This document shows positions 57,001 to 64,000 of a stretch of DNA of 64,000 bases, piece after piece (the stretch's first letter is position 1; every line of letters begins with the position of its first letter). A program made the translations under genes and the position numbers. The stretch is taken from assembly GCF_013403955.1 (NCBI RefSeq), contig NZ_JABFDG010000001.1, forward strand, positions 248,001 through 312,000, read 5' to 3'. Under the pieces are notes generated by a model. The model was not told the origin of the DNA. It saw nothing but the letters and a program-made list of their open reading frames with translations, and ran no database searches. Source of the DNA: Winogradskyella vidalii. GTDB taxonomy: Bacteria > Bacteroidota > Bacteroidia > Flavobacteriales > Flavobacteriaceae.

Positions 57001-57541
57001 GCCCAAATGGGTTGCGGGTTTTATTAACTCTTTTAAATATAAAAACTTACGTTTAAATGTGGTTATTGATGGTAAGTATGGAGGAATGATTTACTCGCAC
57101 ACACATCATAAATTAACCCAACAAGGGAAATTATCCCATACCCTTAAAGGTCGAGAAGAAGGAGAGCTAATCGGTAATGGTGTTGTAGATAATGGAGATG
57201 GTACTTACTCTCCAAACACGACTCCTTTAGCAATTGCTGATTATTATAATCTACATTATCCACTGGCAAATACAGAAGCAAATTCATTTGATGCTTCTTT
57301 TATCAAATTAAGGGAAGTCACTTTAGAGTATGCTTTCTCACAGAATATTTTAAAACGTACACCTCTAAATGAATTAAGTTTTTCTATTTATGGAAGAAAC
57401 TTAGCCGTGATTTCAGATTTTCCAATTTATGATCCTGAAGTTGCTGGTTTAGCTGGAGGCACAAATCTACATCCAGGAGTGGAAGTTGGTCAAATGCCAG
57501 TGGCTTCAGAATTTGGAATGAATGTTAAAATAGGTTTTTAA
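54041..57541 (+). CDS. SusC-like TonB-dependent receptor with STN signalling domain
   Basis: This outer-membrane receptor has 1166 residues. After a signal sequence (about 1-30) comes a secretin/TonB short N-terminal domain (STN, about 45-112), a carboxypeptidase-regulatory-like domain (about 118-195; GNVTDAQNVPLPGASI), a plug (about 210-330, ending AANGAVIVTTKSG) and the barrel. SusC family receptors pair with a SusD lipoprotein, here the next gene (17-base gap). The STN domain marks it as a signal transducer to the FecR protein upstream. The ligand is not stated by sequence; the phosphoesterase in the operon suggests a phosphate-bearing compound. Confidence 0.93.
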   Translation: MNTKLQFFLNFNLKKVLFLALLCGAFAVQATSFKSNSNKSNISLSLSEVNITKVFSTIEEKTDFTFVFDENITQDKAKYSFQVQNTSITEVITILEQETGFRYALLNNTITVISKSYQETKVSGNVTDAQNVPLPGASIIKKGTSSGTTSDFDGNFTLQFNSYPITLVVSYMGFESKEVTINKPEFLNISLQESDHKLDEVVITALGIEREEKKLGYAQQTVSSKELTDARPNNWSESLRGKVPGLSINGLGGPISSQQIVLRGNASLDPGNNGALIVIDGIPVQNEFPGSGASNGYMGGDANNDTPVDFGNAISDLNPEDIESVSVLKGPAASALYGYQAANGAVIVTTKSGDKNKGLGITYSSNMKFDKITRWPDWQYEYGQGSGKGSYLKPDVDENGNSVAYNDRLYYTYGASEDGNSTGGSSSAFGPKFEGQYFYQYNPELEGQGLERTLWQPYEDNRKDFWQTGKTLTQNLSIQGSNDKGSMRSSITHTENDWIMPNTGFEQLSLSFNGSHQVSDRVQLKAVANYRHKTSDNLPGQGYNNHSIAYFMIFQNPNVNLDWYRPIWKEGQDQLDMIRPYSSYIDNPFAMAYEIQNKLDQHAVTGNLSANIELNPNLNLMVRGALNMYNKNMRQERPYDINRYSRGYYRKTNVFKKETNLDFLLTYANNFGDLEVTANLGGNRMDYGYLRQDSWADGLEIPGQYNLVNGTETFTSEFDGFNKVNSLYSLVSLGWKEMIFLDITGRNDWNSILPAHNQSYFFPSASAGFILSEMFDMAKPISFMKLRASLAQVGGAGKYGNRYRTRKYYGRTDFSGSAVAPTSLYNTDFKPEITTSKEFGVDVRLFKSRLRLDATVYENNTKNQIFSTPLPQSSGYSSVLINAGEVRNRGVELLLNVKPIQGNNFKWNTTLTWAKNEGKVMSLHENAEEGTLEMLSSSGARLVAEEGGLPAALYGRAYLRSPSGEVLYDNNGIPQMTDEIVKIGDTQPKWVAGFINSFKYKNLRLNVVIDGKYGGMIYSHTHHKLTQQGKLSHTLKGREEGELIGNGVVDNGDGTYSPNTTPLAIADYYNLHYPLANTEANSFDASFIKLREVTLEYAFSQNILKRTPLNELSFSIYGRNLAVISDFPIYDPEVAGLAGGTNLHPGVEVGQMPVASEFGMNVKIGF

Positions 57542-57558
57542 TTTAAAATAAAGATAAA

Positions 57559-58992
57559 ATGAAAACACTTAAATATAGCTTATTACCAATTTTGACTGTG
57601 CTTTTAATGTGGTCTTGCACTGCCGATTTTGAAAAGACAAATACAGACCCTAATAAATTAACAGAAATTACTGCAGGTAGTGCACTTAATCCAATTGTTT
57701 ATGAAATGGCAAGGCGAAATGCAATACAATTTAGAAGTGTCAATGCACCGGTAACCCAAATGTTTATGCGTACAGATGATTACATCAATGTACCATTCTT
57801 ATATGATTTTACCGAGAATATTGGAGCTTCTACATGGAACACCTATTATGCGCAATTAAATAACCTAAAAGAAATGGAAGCAGCCGCTTTAAGTAGTGAG
57901 CTACCTAATTATGAAGCAATAGCCTTAACCTTAAGGGCTTACGCGCTTTCTATGCTTACCGATTGTTTTGGTGACGTACCTATGGATGATGCTTTGCAAG
58001 CGGAAGAGGGAAACTGGTATCCGAAATTTACACCTCAAGAGGAGGTTTATACACAAATTCTTTCAGATTTAGAGTATGCTAATAGTATCTATGATGAAGA
58101 GGTAGCGATGCCTTATGTCGAAGATATTTTGTTTCAAAATGATGTCCTTAAATGGAAGAAATTCACCAATTCACTTCACTTAAGACTACTGCTTAGAATA
58201 TCTAATAGGTCAGAGACCAATGCTTTTGCTCGAATGGTAGATATAATAAATAACCCTACTCAATACCCTGTGTTTACAGGGAGTGATGATGAAGCTGTTT
58301 TAAAGATTACTGGTGTTGCTCCATTACTTTCTCCATGGGATAGACCCCAAGATTTTGGAACCTTTAGGTATTATTCTGAGTTTTTTATAGATAAACTAAA
58401 TGACTTCGAAGATCCAAGACGACCTATCTACGCGGGGACAGCCAATGGATTAAATAATGAAGATTATGGTTATATCGGAGAACCAATAGATTATATCAAT
58501 GAATCCTTACCAGATAGTATAGCAACGGCCTCAAACGTGCTAAACAGTTTAGCGGAAGCTCCATTAATTATTCCTATGATTAGCTATTCTGAAGTAGAGT
58601 TTATAAAAGCAGAAATAGCACAAAGAGGCTACTCTGGTGATGCAGAACAACATTATAATAATGGCGTGCAAGCAGCTATTGAAATGTGGGGTGTAGAATT
58701 TCCTACAGATTATTTTGATAATCCGGCAACGGCTTATAATGGTACTTTAGATCGCATAATGTTACAAAAATATTTTGCACTTTTCTTTACAGACTATCAA
58801 GCTTGGTTAGAACATCGTAGAACAGATTTGCCTGTTCTGCCAACAACAGCAGCAATGTCTAATAACCAAGAAATGCCTTCTCGCTTGTATTATCCTCTAG
58901 ATGCTGCAGATAGAAACTATCAAAACTATGAAGAGGCTGTAAATAATATGGGTGGTGATGAGATTAATGTGAAAGTTTGGTGGGATCAATAA
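57559..58992 (+). CDS. SusD-like outer-membrane lipoprotein
   Basis: This lipoprotein of 477 residues has a lipobox at LMWSCTA (Cys20), followed by FEKTNTDPNKLTE, a common start of the SusD-like (SusD/RagB-related) family. Helical TPR-like parts include YEAIALTLRAYALSMLTDCFGDVPM, here split by eye as residues about 115-140. A C-terminal TDYQAWLEHRRTDLP motif is typical. It binds the ligand at the cell surface as the lid of the SusC receptor encoded 17 bases upstream. It is the only SusD in the window. The phosphoesterase gene follows by 19 bases. Confidence 0.92.
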   Translation: MKTLKYSLLPILTVLLMWSCTADFEKTNTDPNKLTEITAGSALNPIVYEMARRNAIQFRSVNAPVTQMFMRTDDYINVPFLYDFTENIGASTWNTYYAQLNNLKEMEAAALSSELPNYEAIALTLRAYALSMLTDCFGDVPMDDALQAEEGNWYPKFTPQEEVYTQILSDLEYANSIYDEEVAMPYVEDILFQNDVLKWKKFTNSLHLRLLLRISNRSETNAFARMVDIINNPTQYPVFTGSDDEAVLKITGVAPLLSPWDRPQDFGTFRYYSEFFIDKLNDFEDPRRPIYAGTANGLNNEDYGYIGEPIDYINESLPDSIATASNVLNSLAEAPLIIPMISYSEVEFIKAEIAQRGYSGDAEQHYNNGVQAAIEMWGVEFPTDYFDNPATAYNGTLDRIMLQKYFALFFTDYQAWLEHRRTDLPVLPTTAAMSNNQEMPSRLYYPLDAADRNYQNYEEAVNNMGGDEINVKVWWDQ

Positions 58993-59011
58993 TTTAATAA
59001 AACGATATAAG

Positions 59012-60586
59012 ATGAAAAAACTATTAGTAGCTTGTTGTATTTGTTTTGCTTTTACGCAAAATAGTATAGCACAAGACAGTGTTAAAGGTTATGTTTTTGA
59101 AGACATAAACAAAAATGGAACTAAAGAAAGAAAAGAAAAAGGAATTGCTCAAGTTGCAGTAACCAATGGAGAGCAAGTTGTATTAACTGATAAAAAAGGA
59201 AAGTATGAATTACCTTTAGGAACAGATCAAATTATCTCAGTTATTAAGCCGAGAGATTATCAAGTTCCTGTAGACGAAAATAATTTACCGCAGTTTTTTT
59301 ATAATCATAAACCGGAAGGTTCACCTAAAACAAAGTTTGAAGGTGTAAACCCAACAGGGAAACTACCAAAGTCTGTTGATTTTGGTTTGGTGTCTCAGAA
59401 AGAAAATGATGAATTTACAGCTTTAATTTTTGGTGATCCGCAGCCGTATACACAACAAGAAGTAGATTATTTCGCACAAGGTATTGTAGCGGAATTAGAG
59501 AATACAGAAGGTGTTAATTTCGGATTGAGTTTAGGTGATTTAGTTGGTGATGATTTATCGCTTTTTAACCCTTACATACAAGCGACGAAAGCCGTTGGTA
59601 TTCCTTGGTATAATTTATTAGGAAACCACGATTTAAACTTTGATGTAGAATTAGATAAATTGTCTGATGAGACTTACGAAGCTCATTTCGGTCCGGCAGA
59701 TTATGCCTTTAATGTTGGTAAAGTACATTTTATCATTTTAGATAATGTAATTTATCCAGATCCTAGAGATCAAAAAGGATATTGGGGTGGGCTAAGACAA
59801 GATCAATTAAATTTTGTTGAAAATGATTTAAAATTTGTACCAAGAGATCATTTGATTGTAGTAGCATTTCATATTCCTATTTCCGAAACAGGCGGAGATA
59901 CTTTTAGAGATGAAGATAGAAATAGTTTATTCGCCTTACTAAAAGATTATCCTAATACGCTTTCATTATCGGCGCATACCCATATTCAACGACAAGATTT
60001 TTTTGGAAAAGAAGAAGGTTGGTTACAAGAAAAACCTCATCATCATTATAATGTAGGGACTACTTCTGGAGATTGGTATTCAGGAAAGTTAGATAATCAA
60101 GGTGTGCCATTTGCAACAATGAGAGATGGAACGCCAAAAGGTTATGCCTATATTCATTTTAACGGTAATCAATATAATGTAAATTATAAAGTGGCAGGTA
60201 AACCTGAAGATTATCAAATGGAAGTGTTTCATCCAAAAGTTGTCGCTAAAGGTAAGCGAAGTCGTTCGGGAGTATATGTTAACTTCTTTATGGGAAGTGA
60301 AAATGATCTTGTAGAGTATCGTGTTGATGAAGGTGAATGGAAGACAATGAGATATACTAAAACACAAGATCCAAGTTATGAGTCTTCTGTTTATGAATGG
60401 GATTTAGCTCCTGAATTATTTTCGGGTAGACGAGGCAGTAATGCTGTTGAAAGCACCCATATATGGCGAGGTGGGATTCCTGCAAATTTAGGTGTAGGGC
60501 AACATACTATAGAAATTAGAGTCACGGATATGTTTGGTAATATCCATTTAAATAGTAGTAGTTATCTAATTGCTAATCCTAAGTAA
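59012..60586 (+). CDS. Exported calcineurin-like metallophosphoesterase
   Basis: This 524-residue protein has a signal peptide of about 20 residues ending SIAQ. An N-terminal beta domain (about 23-115; KGYVFEDINKNGTKE) precedes the phosphoesterase core (about 135-350) with the metal-ligand motifs FGDPQ, LGDLVGDD, LGNHDLNF, AFHIPI and SAHTHIQ. A C-terminal beta domain (about 370-524) follows. This three-part layout matches Bacteroidota MetallophosN/MetallophosC proteins. It hydrolyses a phosphoester at the surface or in the periplasm. Being co-operonic with SusC/SusD, it probably dephosphorylates the imported ligand. The substrate is unknown. Confidence 0.9.
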   Translation: MKKLLVACCICFAFTQNSIAQDSVKGYVFEDINKNGTKERKEKGIAQVAVTNGEQVVLTDKKGKYELPLGTDQIISVIKPRDYQVPVDENNLPQFFYNHKPEGSPKTKFEGVNPTGKLPKSVDFGLVSQKENDEFTALIFGDPQPYTQQEVDYFAQGIVAELENTEGVNFGLSLGDLVGDDLSLFNPYIQATKAVGIPWYNLLGNHDLNFDVELDKLSDETYEAHFGPADYAFNVGKVHFIILDNVIYPDPRDQKGYWGGLRQDQLNFVENDLKFVPRDHLIVVAFHIPISETGGDTFRDEDRNSLFALLKDYPNTLSLSAHTHIQRQDFFGKEEGWLQEKPHHHYNVGTTSGDWYSGKLDNQGVPFATMRDGTPKGYAYIHFNGNQYNVNYKVAGKPEDYQMEVFHPKVVAKGKRSRSGVYVNFFMGSENDLVEYRVDEGEWKTMRYTKTQDPSYESSVYEWDLAPELFSGRRGSNAVESTHIWRGGIPANLGVGQHTIEIRVTDMFGNIHLNSSSYLIANPK

Positions 60587-60594
60587 AATTAACT

Positions 60595-60622
60595 GCCCGG
60601 CTTTTAAGTCGGGCTTTTTTTT
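60595..60622 (+). terminator. Intrinsic terminator of the SusCD-phosphoesterase operon
   Basis: A GC-rich hairpin GCCCGGCTTTTAAGTCGGGC (60595-60614) is followed by eight T residues, 9 bases after the phosphoesterase stop. Confidence 0.9.
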
Positions 60623-60752
60623 AATGTCATTTAAAGGCAATAAAATTCTACCATGTTTTAACTTAAAATTAAGTTTTTTATTGATGCTCTAGGTTCTATT
60701 CCTAAAACCCTTAAATCTTTCTTAATTTATAATATTAGCTGCGACCTTCTTA

Positions 60753-60781
60753 TTTGTATCCATTCTAAATTATTATATTTG
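60753..60781 (+). promoter_or_regulatory. Bacteroidota-type promoter for the iron ABC operon
   Basis: TTTG at 60753-60756 (-33 box) and TATATTTG at 60774-60781 (-7 box, TAnnTTTG) are separated by 17 bases, 24 bases before the ATG at 60806. This is the best promoter match I found in the window. Confidence 0.6.
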
Positions 60782-60805
60782 TTTTTATTGAAAAACAGAA
60801 ATATA

Positions 60806-61861
60806 ATGAAGAAACAATTATTTGCTATAGCCACTTTTGCTTTATTAGTTGCTTGTGGAAACGATAATAAGAAAAAAGATGGTTCTGAATTAGATACACC
60901 ACCTAAAGAACAGGTGGTCAATGTATATACACATCGTCATTATGAACCAGACCAGGATATTTTTAAAATGTTTGAAGATAAGACGGGTATCAAAGTAAAA
61001 GTGATAAACGCCAGTGCTGATGAGTTAATCCAGAAAATGAAAATGGAAGGGAAGCAATCGCCTGCCGATGTTTTAATTACGGTTGATGCTGGACGATTAA
61101 GTCGGGCGAAAAATCAAGGTTTGTTACAGAGTATTGAATCTGAAATTTTAGAAAACGCCATTCCTGCACATTTACAAGATGCCGATAACCAATGGTTCGG
61201 ATTAACAAAACGCGCACGAATTATAGCTTACGCAAAAGATAGAGTATCCCCTGAAGATTTATCAACTTATGAAAATTTAGTTGAAGACAAATGGAAAGGG
61301 AAAATATTAGTGAGATCATCTTCAAATATTTATAACCAATCATTAATGGCGTCGATTATAGCTAATAATGGTGAGGAAGCTGCTAAAACTTGGGCAGAAG
61401 GTGTGGTTGCTAATATGGCACGTTCGCCAAAAGGATCGGATAGAGATCAGGTAAAAGCTGTAGTGGCTGGAGAAGGGGATTTGGCAATTGTAAACTCTTA
61501 TTATATTGGTAAAATGCTAAATTCACCAGATGAAGAAGAAGTAAAAGTCGCTAACCAAATAGGCTTGTTTTTTCCAAATCAAGAGAACAGAGGAACACAC
61601 ATTAATGTAAGTGGTGCTGGTGTTGCTAAATATGCGCCAAATAAAGCAAATGCCATTCAATTTATTGAATTTCTAATTAGTGAAGAAGCACAACAAGTGT
61701 TCACGGAAGCTAATTACGAATATCCAGTTTTAGAAGGTGTTGAGCCTGTTAAAGATATTAAGGATTGGGGTGATTTTAAGGAAGATAATTTAGAACTCAA
61801 TGCCTTAGGAGAAAATAATAAAAACGCCGTTTTGATTTTTGATGAAACTGGATGGAAATAA
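60806..61861 (+). CDS. Fe(III) ABC transporter substrate-binding lipoprotein
   Basis: This 351-residue protein starts at the ATG at 60806; an upstream TTG-initiated frame at 60779 overlaps the promoter. The lipobox is LLVACGN (Cys17). VVNVYTHRHYEPDQDIFKMF, a FADVLITVDAG-like PADVLITVDAG segment and a C-terminal FIEFLISEEAQQ block identify the FbpA/IdiA class of periplasmic ferric-ion-binding proteins. It delivers iron to the permease encoded next, which overlaps its 3' end by about 20 bases. Family members bind ferric ion with tyrosines; candidates lie in the NSYYIGKML region. A related family member could bind another ion or small ligand. Confidence 0.88.
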   Translation: MKKQLFAIATFALLVACGNDNKKKDGSELDTPPKEQVVNVYTHRHYEPDQDIFKMFEDKTGIKVKVINASADELIQKMKMEGKQSPADVLITVDAGRLSRAKNQGLLQSIESEILENAIPAHLQDADNQWFGLTKRARIIAYAKDRVSPEDLSTYENLVEDKWKGKILVRSSSNIYNQSLMASIIANNGEEAAKTWAEGVVANMARSPKGSDRDQVKAVVAGEGDLAIVNSYYIGKMLNSPDEEEVKVANQIGLFFPNQENRGTHINVSGAGVAKYAPNKANAIQFIEFLISEEAQQVFTEANYEYPVLEGVEPVKDIKDWGDFKEDNLELNALGENNKNAVLIFDETGWK

Positions 61862-63506
61862 TAGCAACCCTTTTTCCTTAAAAACAAGGTTACAAAGGTT
61901 AAAAAGAGATAGTAACAGATGGTCAGTACTTACACTGGCCATTGTTTTTTTCTTGGCATTACCCATTATATCAATTGGTGTAGAGCTGTTTTCAAGACCT
62001 GGAGAAACTTGGAGCCACATTGTGACGTATTTACTGCCAGAATATATCTGGAATTCATTATATCTCGTTCTTTTTTGTAGTATGCTCGTTTTGCTTTTAG
62101 GCGTGTCTTCTGCATGGTTGGTGTCACGTTTCGATTTTATGTTTCGCAAACAAATGGAGTGGTTATTAATTTTGCCACTTGCTATTCCTTCTTATATTGT
62201 AGGTTATGCTTATGCTGGAATTTTCGATTATGGCGGCAGTCTAGATTTACTATTTCGGCAATTAAATCTCGATTTTATACGAATCGATATTATGAATAGA
62301 GCAGGACTCGCTTTTGTATTAAGTATTTCTCTATTCCCATATGTTTATGTTAGCGCAAGAGCTTTTTTTCTTAATCAGGCGAATAACCTTTTGGAGGCGT
62401 CAAAAGTGTTGGGTGTTGGTGAACGAAAAACTTTTTTTAGATTGATGCTACCATTAGCGAGGCCAGCGATTGTAGCCGGATTGGTCTTAGTGTTAATGGA
62501 AGTGCTAAACGATTATGGTGCCGCGAGTTATTATGGTGTTAATACCTTTACCACCGGAATATTTAGGTCGTGGTTTTCTTTAGAAGAGCCAGAAACTGCC
62601 GTGTATTTATCGGCATTATTAATTGTAATTGTTTTTGCTTTAATTCTGTTTGAAAAATGGCAAGTACGAAAAATGAAGTTTACATCGTCAAAAACAAATA
62701 GTACGCAACTGCAGAGAAAAATACCAAAGCGTTCGGTACGTTGGATGATTTTTTCAATGGTGTTTTTGCCGGTTCTTCTAGGGTTTATTTTACCAGTAGC
62801 TCAGTTAATGTATTGGGCTGTTTTAACGGCATCTACCGTTTTTGATATGCAGTTCCTTATAATCTCATTACAAAGTTTCGGCATCGCCATTTCATCTGCT
62901 GTGCTTACTGTTTTCTTTGCGCTTTTGTTGATCTATTTTTCAAAATGGAGCAACATACGTTCTATTAAAAATGTCGCTAGAGTTGGAGTTTTGGGTTATG
63001 CGATTCCAGGAGCTGTGATTGCTATTGGAATCATGATTCCCACCCTAGCATTAGACAAATGGTTGATTGAGGTGTTGGGTAACTTCGGAATTGATTCGGG
63101 TCTAATTATTAATGGAACATTAATGGCGCTACTTTATGCTTATGCGGTACGCTTTTTGGCCGTAGCTTATAACCCTATTGAATCTACAGCCTTAAAAGTT
63201 GATAATTCCATTCCGGATTCATCAAAAGTTTTAGGTGTTGGAAACCTAAAAACCTTTTTTAAAATTGAATTTCCATTGATTAAAACAGGCGTGTTTAGTG
63301 CGGTTATTTTAGTGTTTATTGATGTTATGAAAGAGCTGCCATTAACCTTAATTTTAAAACCCTATCATATAGATACCCTCGCTGTAAAAGCATTTGAATA
63401 TGCCAGTGACGAGATGGTTATGGAAGCTTCTATACCATCACTTTTCATTATCTTTACCGCTATGATTCCGGTGATATTTTTAAATAAATTATTAATTAAA
63501 AAATAA
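61842..63506 (+). CDS. Fe(III) ABC transporter permease (fused double domain)
   Basis: This inner-membrane protein of 554 residues, starting at the ATG at 61842, overlaps the previous gene by 20 bases. It has about twelve hydrophobic segments in two halves. Each half has the cytoplasmic EAA-type loop that contacts the ATPase: EASKVLGVGERKTFFRLMLP (about 184-203) and DSSKVLGVGNLKTFFKIEFP (about 463-482). The duplicated architecture is that of FbpB/SfuB-type ferric iron permeases. It should form the channel with the ATPase that follows 2 bases downstream. Confidence 0.9.
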   Translation: MKLDGNNSNPFSLKTRLQRLKRDSNRWSVLTLAIVFFLALPIISIGVELFSRPGETWSHIVTYLLPEYIWNSLYLVLFCSMLVLLLGVSSAWLVSRFDFMFRKQMEWLLILPLAIPSYIVGYAYAGIFDYGGSLDLLFRQLNLDFIRIDIMNRAGLAFVLSISLFPYVYVSARAFFLNQANNLLEASKVLGVGERKTFFRLMLPLARPAIVAGLVLVLMEVLNDYGAASYYGVNTFTTGIFRSWFSLEEPETAVYLSALLIVIVFALILFEKWQVRKMKFTSSKTNSTQLQRKIPKRSVRWMIFSMVFLPVLLGFILPVAQLMYWAVLTASTVFDMQFLIISLQSFGIAISSAVLTVFFALLLIYFSKWSNIRSIKNVARVGVLGYAIPGAVIAIGIMIPTLALDKWLIEVLGNFGIDSGLIINGTLMALLYAYAVRFLAVAYNPIESTALKVDNSIPDSSKVLGVGNLKTFFKIEFPLIKTGVFSAVILVFIDVMKELPLTLILKPYHIDTLAVKAFEYASDEMVMEASIPSLFIIFTAMIPVIFLNKLLIKK

Positions 63507-63508
63507 GA

Positions 63509-64000
63509 ATGCTAAAGATAGATTCACTTTCTAAAAGCTTTGATAAGGGTAAGAATTACGCTTTAGACAACGTGACTTTTAATTTAAAAGTTGGAGATGT
63601 TTGCGCTATTGTTGGTGAAAGTGGTAGTGGAAAAACAACCTTGGTTCGTTTAATCGCTGGACTCGAACGTCCGGATAACGGAAGTATTTTGTTAGCAGAT
63701 AAAGTGATTGCTTCGGTTAATAAATTTGTTCAACCTGAAAAAAGAAAGATAGGTTTGGTTTTTCAGGAGTATGCGCTTTTTCCGCATTTAACCATTTTGG
63801 ATAATATTTTATACGGCATTTCAAAATTAAAAAATAAGAAGGTTAGAGCTCAAGAAATGTTAGATTTAGTGGGTTTAAGCGGCATGGAAAAACGTTATCC
63901 TCATCAACTTTCTGGTGGACAACAGCAACGTGTAGCTTTAGCAAGAGCCTTGGCACCAAAGCCTTCATTGCTGATTTTGGATGAACCCTTTAGTAATCTC
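63509..64000 (+). CDS. ABC transporter ATPase, Fe(III) importer (cut by window end)
   Basis: The frame is open from the ATG at 63509 to the end of the window (164 residues visible). Walker A GESGSGKTT (about 38-46), the Q-loop FQEYALFPH, the signature LSGGQQQRV and Walker B LLILDEP are present in the usual order. It is the ATP-hydrolysing subunit of the importer with the binding protein and permease just upstream. The C-terminal part is outside the window, so any regulatory domain is unseen. Confidence 0.9.
   Translation, partial: MLKIDSLSKSFDKGKNYALDNVTFNLKVGDVCAIVGESGSGKTTLVRLIAGLERPDNGSILLADKVIASVNKFVQPEKRKIGLVFQEYALFPHLTILDNILYGISKLKNKKVRAQEMLDLVGLSGMEKRYPHQLSGGQQQRVALARALAPKPSLLILDEPFSNL

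Overview
The window looks like a chromosome segment from a marine Flavobacteriaceae-type Bacteroidota. The supporting signs are AT-rich DNA, C-terminal type IX secretion (T9SS) sorting domains, SusC/SusD and FecI/FecR families, many lipoprotein signal peptides, genes packed a few bases apart, and a good TTTG / TAnnTTTG promoter before the iron-transport operon. I saw no tRNA, rRNA, CRISPR array, phage gene or intact insertion sequence.

About 50 kb (766-50607) is one very large polysaccharide utilisation locus. It holds 13 sulfatases of the formylglycine (Cys-type, S1) class. With them are three GH29 alpha-L-fucosidases, one GH95-like enzyme, two GH141-like parallel beta-helix enzymes, three related putative endo-acting glycosidases (GHL15/GH168-like), a T9SS-secreted barrel enzyme, a beta-propeller enzyme, an EF-hand acetyl esterase, an orphan TonB-dependent receptor and a cytidylyltransferase-GHMP kinase fusion. 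GH29, GH95 and GH141 together with many sulfatases point to a heavily sulfated, probably acetylated alpha-L-fucan (fucoidan or an animal sulfated fucan). The substrate is inferred, not proven.

Layout: 1-756 is the 3' end of a probable outer-membrane beta-barrel gene. 766-11885 (minus) has three sulfatases, the T9SS barrel enzyme and the GH95-like enzyme. 12203-22124 (plus) has a sulfatase, two GH141-PDZ proteins flanking the beta-propeller protein, then the fusion enzyme. 22201-39314 (minus) has two GHL15/GH168-like enzymes, six sulfatases, the esterase and two GH29s. 39531-50607 (plus) has the orphan receptor, a GH29, the third GHL15/GH168-like enzyme and three sulfatases. 50688-51875 is a regulatory-like-domain protein ending at a strong terminator.

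52353-60586 is a separate module: ECF sigma factor, FecR anti-sigma factor, SusC-like receptor with an STN signalling domain, SusD-like lipoprotein and a secreted metallophosphoesterase, closed by a GC-rich terminator. This looks like a cell-surface-signalling uptake system for a phosphorylated ligand. 60806-64000 is a Fe(III)-type ABC importer (binding protein, fused permease, ATPase cut by the window end).

Working model: surface or secreted endo-enzymes (the T9SS barrel enzyme and the GHL15/GH168-like lipoproteins) cut the polymer. The orphan receptor imports oligosaccharides. Sulfatases, the esterase and exo-fucosidases strip sulfate, acetyl and fucose in the periplasm. No formylglycine-generating enzyme, fucose catabolic gene or dedicated regulator is present, so these must be elsewhere in the genome.
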